Positions 9,558-18,020 of a stretch of 64,000 bases of DNA are shown in pieces. The stretch's first letter is position 1. Each line of letters opens with the position of its first letter. This DNA comes from JAFGXF01 sp963732595 (GTDB lineage: Bacteria; Chloroflexota; Anaerolineae; Anaerolineales; Anaerolineaceae). Under the pieces are notes generated by a model. It made no database searches. It was given only the letters and a program-made list of their open reading frames with translations, and was not told where the DNA came from. The position numbers and the translations under genes are program-made. Location of the stretch: assembly GCA_963732595.1 (NCBI GenBank), contig CAVSZZ010000002.1:1922001-1986000 (forward strand). Reading direction: 5' to 3'.

Positions 9558-10446
9558 ATGACCGATACCCTTGATTTCTTCTCAACCCCTGGCAGATTGA
9601 CCTCCCCCGGCGCACACGCCGCCCTCTTCGACACCCTACCGCGCGATGTTACTTCCCTGGTCAAGGTCGTCCAGGGATTGATGATCCACGTCTTCTGGAT
9701 CGAGCGGTATGGCATCCAGCTGGACGCCGCCCGTAAAGAAGAGGTCCAATTGCGCTCGGTTGAGAAGATGCTGGCGCGCATCCTGGAGCTTGATCCGCGC
9801 CCACTGACCGAAGCCCGCGCTTACGAGAAAAAACTGGTCGGCAACTGCCGCGACCACTCGGTCCTGCTGACCGCCATGCTGCGCCATCGCGGCATCCCGG
9901 CGCGCGCCCGCTGCGGCTTCGCCAAATATTTCGAGCCGGGCCGGCACATGGACCACTGGGTCGTTGAATACTGGAACGCCGACCAACAACGGTGGATCTT
10001 CGTCGATGCGCAGCTGGACGACCTGCAGCGGAGTAAACTACATATCCCCTTCGACCCGCTGGACGTGCCGCGTGAGCAGTTCCTGACCGGCGGACGTGCC
10101 TGGCAGTTGTGCCGCGCCGGTGAAGCGGATCCGAATACCTTCGGCATCTTCGATATGAAGGGCCTGTGGTTCGTGTCCGGGGATTTCATCCGGGACGTGG
10201 CTTCCTTGAATAAAATGGAACTCCTGCCCTGGGATTCCTGGGGCATGATGCGCGGCCGGGACGAGGACATCACGGAGGACGAATAAAGCCTTCCTGGACA
10301 GGCTGGCTGAGCTGACCGCCGGTGACGTGCCCGAGATCAGCAAGGTGCGTACGCTCTATGAGAGCGATCAGCGCTTGAAATTGCCGGGGGTGATCCAGAG
10401 CTACACCCAGGCTGGGGTGCAGGCCATCGACCTGGCGAATATATAA
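9558..10446 (+). CDS. Transglutaminase-like domain protein (1 frameshift)
   Basis: Cytoplasmic protein with the papain-like transglutaminase core: nucleophile cysteine in GNCRDHSVLLTAMLRHRGIP, histidine in HMDHWVVEYW and aspartate in WIFVDAQLDD, in the correct order. I chose ATG 9558, preceded by CAGGAG, rather than the GTG at 9537. The first frame stops at 10286 within a short A-rich run, but sense coding continues in the +1 frame (AFLDRLAELTAGDVPEISKV, ending near QAIDLANI at 10446), so the true protein is about 55 residues longer. The substrate is unknown; relatives act as proteases or amidases. It is followed closely by the Nudix gene. Confidence 0.75.
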
Positions 10447-10458
10447 AGTAAATCCCTG

Positions 10459-10927
10459 ATGATCGAGTGCATCACCCATTATGGGAAAACCAAACTTGTG
10501 CCGAAGGAAAAGCTGACCTTCCGGCCGTCGGTCTATGCCATCATCCGGCAGGACCGCAAGATCCTGCTGATCAACACCATCCACACCGGCACGTATTCCC
10601 TGCCCGGTGGCGGGATCGAACTCGGCGAGCGAATAGAGGATGCCCTGCGGCGCGAGGTGCGCGAAGAGACCGGCATCGAGATCGCAGACCTGCGTTTTCA
10701 TCGCTTTGATGAGCATTTCTTTTATTACGATCCACTGGACGTCGCCTTCCACAGCTTCATGTTCTTCTACCTTTGCCGCCCGGTGACGACGGCGTTATGT
10801 CCGGACGATCAAGTGGAAGATGATGCGGTCGAGAAGCCGCGCTGGGTACCGAATCGAAGGTCTGACGGACGAGCAGTTCCACAACCACGGCCGGTTGATC
10901 CTGGATGCAATATCTCAGGCGGGATGA
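10459..10927 (+). CDS. Nudix hydrolase (1 frameshift near the C-terminus)
   Basis: Hydrolyses a nucleoside diphosphate linked to another group. The Nudix box is complete: GGGIELGERIEDALRREV continuing into REETGIE, on a typical fold start (RPSVYAIIRQDRKILLINT). A break near 10850 shifts the last 23 residues into the frame reading EGLTDEQFHNHGRLILDAI, the usual C-terminal helix, which ends at 10927. The ORF as written would instead run to 10944 with an unrelated tail. The substrate cannot be told from sequence. It starts 12 bp after the restored transglutaminase stop, so the two may be an operon. Confidence 0.85.
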
Positions 10928-10957
10928 ACTGGCCTGTAAAATGAATCGCACCAAACA

Positions 10958-11626
10958 ATGATATTCCTGGAATACCTCACCCGTCTCCTGATCGCCATCC
11001 CCCTGGTCATGGCTGGCTTGCTGCTGGCATGGAAAGGCACGAATCACAGCCAGCGCTTTTACAGGCTGGATTATCGGGGAGACATCCGGGCCAGGTTCAG
11101 CGATAACCTGATCGGCCACTGCTATTACTCGCTCGCGGCGGGTTTCTTAATTGCAATTTGTTTCGTGATTTTTGCAGCGGAGGTGACCTGGATGACGACC
11201 CTGTCCATCCTGCCGTACGGCTTTGGACTGCCCATCCTGGTCCTGCCCCTCGCGATTGGTGGCAGCTACCTGGGTCCAATCCGGACCAACCCACACGGGA
11301 TGGGTGGGATACCAAAGCTGCTGGATATCGCCGACGTGATCCGCGGTGTCGTATCAACAGAGGACAGCACCGTTTCCCAACCGATCCGGATTTCCCCAGA
11401 GGTAAAGCCCCAGGGCGTGCTCCTGGCGCTCCTGGCTTTCGCGGGAATTTTTGGATTGACCCACGGCCTCGACCTGTCTTTCGGGGTGCGCCCGGGGCTC
11501 CTTTTCCAGCTGGCGCTTGCTGCCATTTATACCGCCGGCATGTATTGGTTGACTATCCTGATCTCGCGGGCAGAAGAACTGCGCCGGATGGAAAACAACG
11601 AGCCGGCCAATGATGAAATCGACTGA
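10958..11626 (+). CDS. Hypothetical membrane protein (four TM segments)
   Basis: No family recognised. It has about four hydrophobic helices: residues about 7-25, 58-75, 80-103 and 153-205, the last probably two spans. A soluble loop between the pairs contains NPHGMGGIPKLLDIADVIRG. The tail is short, charged and cytoplasmic (EELRRMENNEPANDEID). The gene follows the Nudix gene by 30 bp and precedes a second membrane protein of similar style. It is intact and codon use matches its neighbours, so it is a real gene of unknown function. Confidence 0.6.
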   Translation: MIFLEYLTRLLIAIPLVMAGLLLAWKGTNHSQRFYRLDYRGDIRARFSDNLIGHCYYSLAAGFLIAICFVIFAAEVTWMTTLSILPYGFGLPILVLPLAIGGSYLGPIRTNPHGMGGIPKLLDIADVIRGVVSTEDSTVSQPIRISPEVKPQGVLLALLAFAGIFGLTHGLDLSFGVRPGLLFQLALAAIYTAGMYWLTILISRAEELRRMENNEPANDEID

Positions 11627-11712
11627 AAGCTTGGATTCAGGCCGTCTACGCGTATGCCACAGGAGCCATGAGGCCCTTCAAGATCAGATATCCATAAAAA
11701 GGGATAACCACA

Positions 11713-12549
11713 ATGCCAACATTGATTAATATAAGCCGGATGCTCCTGTTGAGTGCTTTTGGATTGTCAGCCCTCTATGCTTTCTACAGCAACCTGAAGA
11801 CACTCAAGAGGTTCCGCGCACCCCGCAAGTATTCAGGACAGCGTTTCACCTGGGCTGAACGGCCCTATTCAGGCTTCAAGTATGAGCTGGATACCTGGCT
11901 GGCCATCACTATCCACCGGCTGGCGCTCTTTTCGACCGGACTGGTGGGTTTGTATCTTCTTATCTTTCGACCGGCTCTGGATCTATCGATTCCCGGGATC
12001 CCCGGATCGATCGCTGGTCTGATTGCGTTTCCGATCCTTGCGGGTTGTGTGGCCGGCATGGGATTCTTCTGGGGGCAGGCTTTCTTCGGTCCGCTGGCCG
12101 AATACCTCGCCGGGGACAGTCATTATGCCATGTCCGATGAAGGCGTGCTGACGGGCGGCCAGCTGTTCCCGTGGAATACCTTCGCTTCCTACAGCCTGAA
12201 TGAGGAAAGGACAGCGATCACACTCTGGTCCGCCTCATTCCCTGGGGCGACCGCGTTCAACTTGGTGCCGCCCGTGGAGAATATATCCAGCCTGGTTTCG
12301 TTGATCCACAGCCATCTGCCCGAAGGGGGTGCAGCCACACCAGGATTCATCCGGCGAAGTGCTTTCCCGGCGCTGATGGCAGTCCTTCTAATATTTTCCA
12401 TCATCATCGCCATTGCGGCTGCCAGCCTTTCCTCCGGTTTGGCGATCGTCTTGATTGCCGTCCTCATGTATCTGCTGGTCCTGTTCGGGGGAAAGATCAT
12501 CATGACATTGATCTATGGCAACCAGAACCGGCCGGCATCCATAGCATAA
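11713..12549 (+). CDS. Hypothetical membrane protein with PH-like cytoplasmic domain
   Basis: Intact protein of 278 residues. N-terminal TM at about 5-25, two further TMs at about 70-115 with a basic loop before them (KTLKRFRAPRKYSGQRF). A soluble middle domain contains MSDEGVLTGGQLFPWNTFAS, resembling the small beta-rich domain found in many 'YcxB/DUF-type' membrane proteins (inference). Two closely spaced TMs lie near the C-terminus. AAGGGA upstream of ATG 11713 acts as the ribosome site. It faces the hsp20 gene across a shared hairpin. Confidence 0.6.
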   Translation: MPTLINISRMLLLSAFGLSALYAFYSNLKTLKRFRAPRKYSGQRFTWAERPYSGFKYELDTWLAITIHRLALFSTGLVGLYLLIFRPALDLSIPGIPGSIAGLIAFPILAGCVAGMGFFWGQAFFGPLAEYLAGDSHYAMSDEGVLTGGQLFPWNTFASYSLNEERTAITLWSASFPGATAFNLVPPVENISSLVSLIHSHLPEGGAATPGFIRRSAFPALMAVLLIFSIIIAIAAASLSSGLAIVLIAVLMYLLVLFGGKIIMTLIYGNQNRPASIA

Positions 12550-12582
12550 AAATACCCGTCCGGTAGATTCTACCGGACGGGT
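12547..12582 (-). terminator. Terminator between convergent genes, mainly for hsp20
   Basis: A 12-bp perfect stem, ACCCGTCCGGTA (12554-12565) with TACCGGACGGGT (12571-12582). On the minus strand it is followed by ATTTTTAT, the T-run expected for the leftward hsp20 transcript. On the plus strand no T-run follows. Confidence 0.8.
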
Positions 12583-12606
12583 CATAATCAGGCAGCAAAC
12601 TGCCTG

Positions 12607-13085
12607 TTATTTGACGTTGACCTTGATGGTCTTGGGGCGCGCTTCGGGCGCCTTGGGGATGGTGAGCGTCAGGATGCCGTTCTCGAAGCTGGCCTTGGCT
12701 TTTTCTGCCTCCAGCCCAACCGGGAGTCCGATCCGGCGGCTGAAACGGCCGCGCGGTCGTTCGCGCATCAGCCAGTTGGCCTTTTCATCTTCTTCGAACT
12801 TGATCTCTCCCTCGATCGTCAGGATCTCTCCCTCGATCTGGATGTTGACATCTTCGGTTTTAATGCCCGGGACAATTGCACTGATCACAAAGGTATCTTC
12901 GCGGGATTCAATGTCCATCGGGATGGGAAAGCCGTGCCGGTGACCTGCGTGGTGCATATGATGCTGCAGGCCTGGCTGGCCATGTTCCTCACAGCAGGCT
13001 GCGCCTTCAGGGCGCATCTCCCGCATCATGCGTTCCATGCGGTGAGGTGCCTGGGCGGGGTGGGTGAATAATAGTAGAAAGTCAT
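12607..13085 (-). CDS. Hsp20/alpha-crystallin small heat-shock protein with His-rich segment (frameshift near start)
   Basis: ATP-independent chaperone. The alpha-crystallin domain runs from PMDIESREDTFVISAIVPGI through KASFENGILTLTIPKAPEAR, with the family-defining A-x-x-x-NGILTLTIPK motif. The best start is ATG 13085, preceded by GGAG, encoding MTFYYYSPTPP in a frame that must shift once before RMMREMRPEG; the in-frame alternative is ATG 13038. The N-terminal arm is unusual: a CCEEHGQ segment followed by HHMHHAGHRHG, i.e. two Cys and seven His within about 25 residues, which suggests metal binding. A CGCATC-A-GATGCG palindrome lies about 40 nt upstream. No CIRCE element was seen. Confidence 0.88.
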
Positions 13086-13123
13086 AATTTACTCCGTTTC
13101 ATATGAGTCAATCATAGCTTTCC

Positions 13124-13136
13124 CGCATCAGATGCG
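13124..13136. promoter_or_regulatory. Palindrome upstream of hsp20, possible operator
   Basis: CGCATC and GATGCG flank one central base, about 40 nt before the preferred hsp20 start at 13085. The position fits a regulator site. Only one copy was seen, so this is tentative. Confidence 0.3.
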
Positions 13137-13198
13137 TATCAGCAATTCGTTGGATTTATATAAGAGGGGGGATTGATCGCAGCGGATGGCGCTGCGTG

Positions 13199-14156
13199 TT
13201 AGGCGGAATGCCCGTTGGTCTTGCCGTTCATCTTCTTTAAATTGTCATCGCGTTCGAAGGTCAGTTTCAAACCGGTCTCGAGCGGGACCAGCGGTTTGTA
13301 CTTCAATTTCTGCGAGGCCGAGCCAGATATCGGCACACATGCGCGAGACGCCCGTGTCCGCCTGGGTGTTGCTGACCACTTCGGGCTTGGTGCCGGTGGT
13401 CTTCATGACCAGCTTGACCAGGTCGCGGATGGAGGTCTCCTTGCCGCTGCCGATGTTGATCACCAGCTGGTCGAGCTTGGGGGCGGTGGCTGCCGCGGCC
13501 ATGGCGGTCACCACATCATCCACATAAACATAATCGCGGGTCTGTTCCCCGTCGCCGTGGATCACCAGGGTGCCGTTGTGCATGGCCTGCCTTAAGTAAG
13601 CCGGTATGACCGGCGCGTGCGTGGCCGGGATGTGCTGGCCGGGGCCGTAGGCGTTGAACACCCGCAGGCAAACGCTCTCGATGCCCCACAGCCTGCCGAT
13701 CGTGCGCACGTAATACTCGGAGGCCAGCTTCGACACCGCGTAGGGCGATTCGGGATGAGGTAGGGTGCTTTCCTTGAGCGGCTGGCGCCCCTGGCTGCCG
13801 TAGACTGCGCCGGAGGAGATTAAGATGACGCGCTTTACGCCGACATCGTGGATGGCTTCCATCAGCGTGACCGTGCCGCCCACATTGACCTGGTTGTAAT
13901 CTCGCGGGTAGAGGATCGACTCGGGCACCGAGACGCGCGCCGCCAGGTGGTAGACACAGTCCACGTCCTGGAGCAGCGTCCACAGCTTGGGGCGGTCATT
14001 GACATCCCCGCGGGTGAAATGCACCTCGGGTGCCAATCGCTCGGGGTTGCCGGTCGAGAGGTCGTCGATGACGCGCACGCTGTGACCCTGGCGGACCAGA
14101 AGATTGGCCAGCCCGGAGCCGAGGAAACCTGCGCCGCCGGTGATGAGGAAATTCAT
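13199..14156 (-). CDS. NAD-dependent nucleotide-sugar epimerase/dehydratase (1 frameshift)
   Basis: Extended short-chain dehydrogenase acting on NDP-sugars, probably UDP-glucose 4-epimerase-like. Start is MNFLITGGAGFLGSGLANLL with the Rossmann GxxGxxG. The catalytic serine is in LISSGAVYG and the YxxxK pair in PYAVSKLASEYY. The substrate-domain motif is RVFNAYGPGQ, with GEQTRDYVYVDDVV following. Near 13315 the frame shifts; the restored tail reads QKLKYKPLVPLETGLKLTFE and ends at 13199. The ORF as written continues to 13245 in the wrong frame. It is divergent from the membrane sulfatase-like gene at 14347, so both may serve surface glycan synthesis. Confidence 0.85.
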
Positions 14157-14346
14157 TTAATGCTTGAGATTCTTTCTATTTTTTCGTGACAAGAACCAGG
14201 TCTCGCTGGAAACCTGGTCCTCACTGGTCACAGATTATACCATCCTGCCAATAACGGGGTTGGTTTGATAGGTAACTCTAAGGTGGCGACTTGGGCTCTT
14301 TTAATCAGGGGGGTATCCCGGACGAGGGCTGTATAATTACCTCATC

Positions 14347-15942
14347 ATGCTTTCTTTCTTGAAGAAATTGTCCGGTCTGATCTGGCATCCCTTTTTCCTG
14401 ATCCTTTTCGCGCTGCTGTCTTTGTTGGTGGCGAATTATGGACGCATTTCCCGGGGTTCGACCCTGCGCCCGGCCTTACTGTTCTTTGCTCTGGCAGGTT
14501 CCATGCTCGTGCTTGGGCGCTGGATTCTGAAAGATTGGCATCGCGCCGGGTTGACCGCCAGCCTGTCACTGCTGCTTTTCTTTAGCTACGGTCACCTCTA
14601 TGGATTGCTGGAGGGCAGCTCCCTGTTCGGGCTGGCTGTTGGCCGCCACCGGGTGCTGCTGGTCGTTTTTGCTTTAATATGGGTGGGCTTGTACATCCTG
14701 GTCCTTCGTACGAAAGCATCCCTGCGGGAGTGGACTGTGGGCTTGAATATCCTCACCTTCATCCTGGTCCTGGTGCAGATCCTCCAGATGGGACTGGTCG
14801 CACGAGGGACAGGTTCAGCCAAAGCGTCCGTCCAAAGTCGGGAAGGATCCACTGCCGGTGTCCCGATCGCAGCGGAGATACCGGCCTCCGATGACCATCC
14901 TGACATTTACTTCATCATCCTGGATACCTATACCCGGCAGGATGCCTACCGGGAAGTACTGGGATTCGATAATGCCGAATTCATTGAAGCCCTTCAACAG
15001 CGCGGCTTTTACATTGCCAATTGCAGCCAGAGCAACTACAATGCAACTTCTGCCTCGCTGGTCGCATCACTGGAGATGGCGTATCTGGACGAACTGGATC
15101 CGCCGCTCAGCACCGGTTACAAGAATCTCACCTACCTGGATCCCTATTTGCAGGACAACCGGGTCTCAGCAACCCTGAAAGCAGCCGGTTATACCCTGGT
15201 TACTTTTGAATCCGGTTATATGCCGACCGAATTGGTTCCTGCGGATGTCTACCTGGCACCAGATGCCGGCAGTCTGTTCACGGGCGGATTGAGCCGCTAC
15301 GAGAGCCTGGTGATGCAATCCAGCCTGGGCATCCTGGTCTACGATTTTGCGAATCATCTTCCCAAATCGATCCAATACTTTTTGGATGCACCCTATGTTG
15401 CCCACCGGGAGCGCATCCTCTTCGAGCTGGACCAGGTAGGGAGACTCTCTTCGATAAATCAACCCAAATTCGTATTTGCCCATATCTTGGCGCCTCACAC
15501 GCCCTTCGTCTTCACGCGGGAAGGCCGGCCGGTGGATCGGGAGTCACCCTTCACACTGAATGCCGATCCGGAGTTGAACGACCAACAGCGCTACGATCAA
15601 AAATTCGTAGATCAGACACTTTTCATTAATTCGAAGGTGCTTGAACTTATCGATCAGATCCTGGCCCAACCGGGAGATCCGGTCATCATCCTGCAGGGCG
15701 ATCACGGTCTGCCCTCTTCGGGTGAGTGGGCGACCGCCATCCTGAATGCCATCCGCATACCGGAGGGTCATGATAGCCTGTACCCCGCCATGAGCCCGGT
15801 GAATACTTTTCGGTTGGTATTCAATCACCTTTTCGATGCCGGGCTAAACTTATCACCGGATCGTTCCTGTGAGTTCATACGCGGTGATCCGGCCAGCTGT
15901 GAAGTCTTCGTCGAACCTTCCCCGGAATGTGCCCTTCCATGA
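14347..15942 (+). CDS. Membrane sulfatase/phosphoethanolamine-transferase-like protein
   Basis: Integral membrane enzyme of the alkaline phosphatase superfamily. The first 150 residues carry about five TM helices. After a Ser/Thr-rich linker the extracytoplasmic domain begins with the metal-site strand DIYFIILDTYTRQDAY. It continues with SQSNYNATSASLVASL (region of the nucleophile), HILAPHTPFVF and ILQGDHGLPSSGEW, the terminal metal-binding DHG. This arrangement is that of LTA-synthase and EptA-like enzymes that transfer head groups to lipids or glycans; the substrate is not deducible. A TATAAT at 14332-14337 sits only 9 nt before the ATG. The gene is intact. Confidence 0.75.
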   Translation: MLSFLKKLSGLIWHPFFLILFALLSLLVANYGRISRGSTLRPALLFFALAGSMLVLGRWILKDWHRAGLTASLSLLLFFSYGHLYGLLEGSSLFGLAVGRHRVLLVVFALIWVGLYILVLRTKASLREWTVGLNILTFILVLVQILQMGLVARGTGSAKASVQSREGSTAGVPIAAEIPASDDHPDIYFIILDTYTRQDAYREVLGFDNAEFIEALQQRGFYIANCSQSNYNATSASLVASLEMAYLDELDPPLSTGYKNLTYLDPYLQDNRVSATLKAAGYTLVTFESGYMPTELVPADVYLAPDAGSLFTGGLSRYESLVMQSSLGILVYDFANHLPKSIQYFLDAPYVAHRERILFELDQVGRLSSINQPKFVFAHILAPHTPFVFTREGRPVDRESPFTLNADPELNDQQRYDQKFVDQTLFINSKVLELIDQILAQPGDPVIILQGDHGLPSSGEWATAILNAIRIPEGHDSLYPAMSPVNTFRLVFNHLFDAGLNLSPDRSCEFIRGDPASCEVFVEPSPECALP

Positions 15943-15956
15943 GTGAGAGGTGATTA

Positions 15957-16628
15957 ATGCATAAAGCAAAAGTATTGTGTGGCATTCTGATCCTGGTACT
16001 GGCCAGCCTGGCATGCGGCATATCCAGCAGCTCAACGAATGACGGACCCCGCTCAACAGTGCTGGGGTCCCCGACGCCCGAAGTGGTACCACCGGCTGCC
16101 CGGGAGGAACCGCGTAATTTCATTCTCGATACGATCAGTGATCAGTTATCGTCAACGCCCATACGGATCAGGATCCAGGAGGTATTATCCAAAGGGACGG
16201 TGGATTACCTGGTCGAATATCAACCGCCCGATCGCTTCCACGTCGTCGTGGCGGGTGTGGTCGAGGCGATCATGATCGGTCCGGAGATGACTGTGGTCAA
16301 GGGTTCGTGGGAGAAGGCTCCCCTGACCAACGTCTTTCTCTATGCCGGAGCGATCAGCCAGGTGGGAGGGGATGTATCTACTGCCATTTCGGATGTGAAA
16401 TTCGTCCGGGTTGAATTCCTGGATAAGAAGCCTCTCCTGGTTTTCACCTTCACCGGAAAGGCCCGGATCGGAAAATATGAATCCACCAGCGCGAACACAC
16501 TCTGGATCTGGGCACTGAATATACATGCTTATAAACTCATTTCCGTGACCACATCCGGTGATATTCACTCGACCACGACTGCGCTCTTCGAGTACGACCC
16601 GGATATTAAAATAGACTCTCCCCGTTGA
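15957..16628 (+). CDS. Secreted lipoprotein, LolA-like size, unknown function
   Basis: The signal peptide ends in the lipobox LASLACG at residues about 15-21, then a Ser/Pro-rich linker. The mature domain (from about residue 55) has alternating strands typical of a LolA/LppX-type half-barrel, for example GTVDYLVEYQPPDRFHVVVA and ARIGKYESTSANTLWIWALN. The similarity is in pattern only. GAGAGG precedes the ATG, and the gene is 14 bp after the sulfatase-like gene, so they probably form an operon. It is intact and ends before a strong terminator. Confidence 0.65.
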   Translation: MHKAKVLCGILILVLASLACGISSSSTNDGPRSTVLGSPTPEVVPPAAREEPRNFILDTISDQLSSTPIRIRIQEVLSKGTVDYLVEYQPPDRFHVVVAGVVEAIMIGPEMTVVKGSWEKAPLTNVFLYAGAISQVGGDVSTAISDVKFVRVEFLDKKPLLVFTFTGKARIGKYESTSANTLWIWALNIHAYKLISVTTSGDIHSTTTALFEYDPDIKIDSPR

Positions 16629-16642
16629 TCACCCCTTTAAGA

Positions 16643-16675
16643 AAAGACCGGACTGATCAGTCCGGTCTTTTGTTT
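16643..16675. terminator. Bidirectional terminator between convergent genes
   Basis: A 13-bp perfect inverted repeat, AAGACCGGACTGA followed by TCAGTCCGGTCTT, with TTTTGTTTTT to the right and AAAAG to the left. It can end both the lipoprotein transcript and the leftward oxidoreductase operon. Confidence 0.85.
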
Positions 16676-17212
16676 TTATGCCTTGAAGGAGGCGCCTTTT
16701 TCGAGTGCCTGGTAATTGAGCGGCAGTAGTTTGTGGTGCCGCTCCGGCAGGTGTTCCTTGAGCGCCTTCTTGAGCGCATCCAGCGGGAGCACATCCAGGT
16801 TTCCGAGCAGCGCGCCGAGCAGGACCATGTTGGTGAGCTTCCGGTCGCCCAGTTCTTCGGCGATATCATTGGCGGGCAGCACCACGCTGCGGATGTCTGT
16901 GCGGGTTACAACCCGGTTGACCATCGAGCCGTTGATGACCAACAGACCACCCTTTTGAACGGATGGTTCGTATTTATCCAGTGAGGGCAGGTTCATGGCG
17001 ATGACCGCCTTGGGGTTGCGCACCAGCGGCGAGCCGATCTCTTCATCGGCGATGACCACCGTGCAGTTGGCCGTGCCGCCGCGCATCTCGGGTCCATAGG
17101 AGGGGATCCAGGTCACATCCTTGCCCTCATCCATGGCCGCATACGAAAGCAGTTGGCCGGTGAAAAGTACGCCCTGGCCGCCAAATCCGGCGACGATGAC
17201 TTCAGTTTGCAT
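16676..17212 (-). CDS. 2-oxoacid:ferredoxin oxidoreductase, gamma subunit
   Basis: Last gene of a four-gene operon for oxidative decarboxylation of a 2-oxoacid to acyl-CoA with reduction of ferredoxin. Start ATG 17212 gives MQTEVIVAGFGGQGVLFTGQ, the standard start of the gamma domain; the open frame extends to 17308, but that part overlaps the beta gene. Other family features are SYGPEMRGGTANCTVVIADE and the C-terminal helices NMVLLGALLG and LKKALKEHLPERHH. Length about 178 residues is normal. Confidence 0.9.
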   Translation of the reverse strand: MQTEVIVAGFGGQGVLFTGQLLSYAAMDEGKDVTWIPSYGPEMRGGTANCTVVIADEEIGSPLVRNPKAVIAMNLPSLDKYEPSVQKGGLLVINGSMVNRVVTRTDIRSVVLPANDIAEELGDRKLTNMVLLGALLGNLDVLPLDALKKALKEHLPERHHKLLPLNYQALEKGASFKA

Positions 17213-17226
17213 AGTATCCCTTCCCT

Positions 17227-18003
17227 CTACACTTTCAAATCGGCGACAGCCGGGGCGACCTTGAAATCGCCCAGCGGGTAATAGGGCAGCATGTGCTCTT
17301 CGAGCCATGTGAGTGCCTCATTGGGAGTGAATCCCCAGTTGGTGGGGCAGGTCGAGAGCAGTTCGACCAGCGAGAAGCCCAGCCCGTGTGCCTGTGTCTC
17401 GAAGGCGGTGCGGATGGCTTTCTTGGCCAGCCGGATGTTCTTGGGGTCGTGCAGGCTGCGCCGGACGACGTAACTCGAGCCGGTGTTGGTCGCCAGCAGT
17501 TCGGCCGTGCGGATCGGATACCCCATGGTTTCGACATCGCGGCCGGTCGGTGAGGAGGTTGTGATCTGGCCGGGCAGGGTGGTGGGCGCCATCTGGCCGC
17601 CGGTCATGCCGTAGTTCGTGTTGTTGACGAAGATGACGGTGATGTTCTCGCCGCGCACGGAAGCTGCCACGATCTCGCCCATGCCGATGGAGGCCAGGTC
17701 GCCGTCACCCTGGTAGGTGAAGACGATGCGGTCAGGCAGGGCGCGTTTGACGCCGGTGGCCATGGCCGGAGCCCGACCGTGCGGCGCCTGGACGAAATCG
17801 AAATCGAAGAAGTTGTAGGCGAATACCGAGCAGCCGACCGAGGCCACGCCGATGGTGTGGTCGGTGACGTTCATCTCTTCAAGGACTTCCGCCACCAGGC
17901 GGATGCCGACACCGTGGGTGCAGCCCGGGCAGAAGGTGTTGGGGGTCTCGGTGAAAATGGCCGGCCGGGTGTAGACCGGTTGTTGTGGGATCGGATTAAC
18001 CAT
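17227..18003 (-). CDS. 2-oxoacid:ferredoxin oxidoreductase, TPP-binding beta subunit
   Basis: Binds thiamine pyrophosphate and carries out decarboxylation. Motifs are NTFCPGCTHGVGIRLVAEVL with conserved Cys, SVGCSVFAYNFFD, HGRAPAMATGVKRA, and the TPP/Mg site YQGDGDLASIGMGE with VNNTNYGMTGGQ downstream. GGAGAG precedes ATG 18003. It sits 17 bp after the alpha gene and 14 bp before gamma. Length 258 is normal. The alpha partner points to a VOR/KOR-type enzyme (2-oxoisovalerate or 2-oxoglutarate) rather than pyruvate:ferredoxin oxidoreductase. Confidence 0.92.
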   Translation of the reverse strand: MVNPIPQQPVYTRPAIFTETPNTFCPGCTHGVGIRLVAEVLEEMNVTDHTIGVASVGCSVFAYNFFDFDFVQAPHGRAPAMATGVKRALPDRIVFTYQGDGDLASIGMGEIVAASVRGENITVIFVNNTNYGMTGGQMAPTTLPGQITTSSPTGRDVETMGYPIRTAELLATNTGSSYVVRRSLHDPKNIRLAKKAIRTAFETQAHGLGFSLVELLSTCPTNWGFTPNEALTWLEEHMLPYYPLGDFKVAPAVADLKV

Positions 18004-18020
18004 GATTCATCTCTCCTGTG

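Noticed and set aside
16676..17308. Longer start for the gamma subunit at 17308
   Set aside because: The first 32 residues overlap the beta gene in another frame; ATG 17212 gives the canonical beginning.
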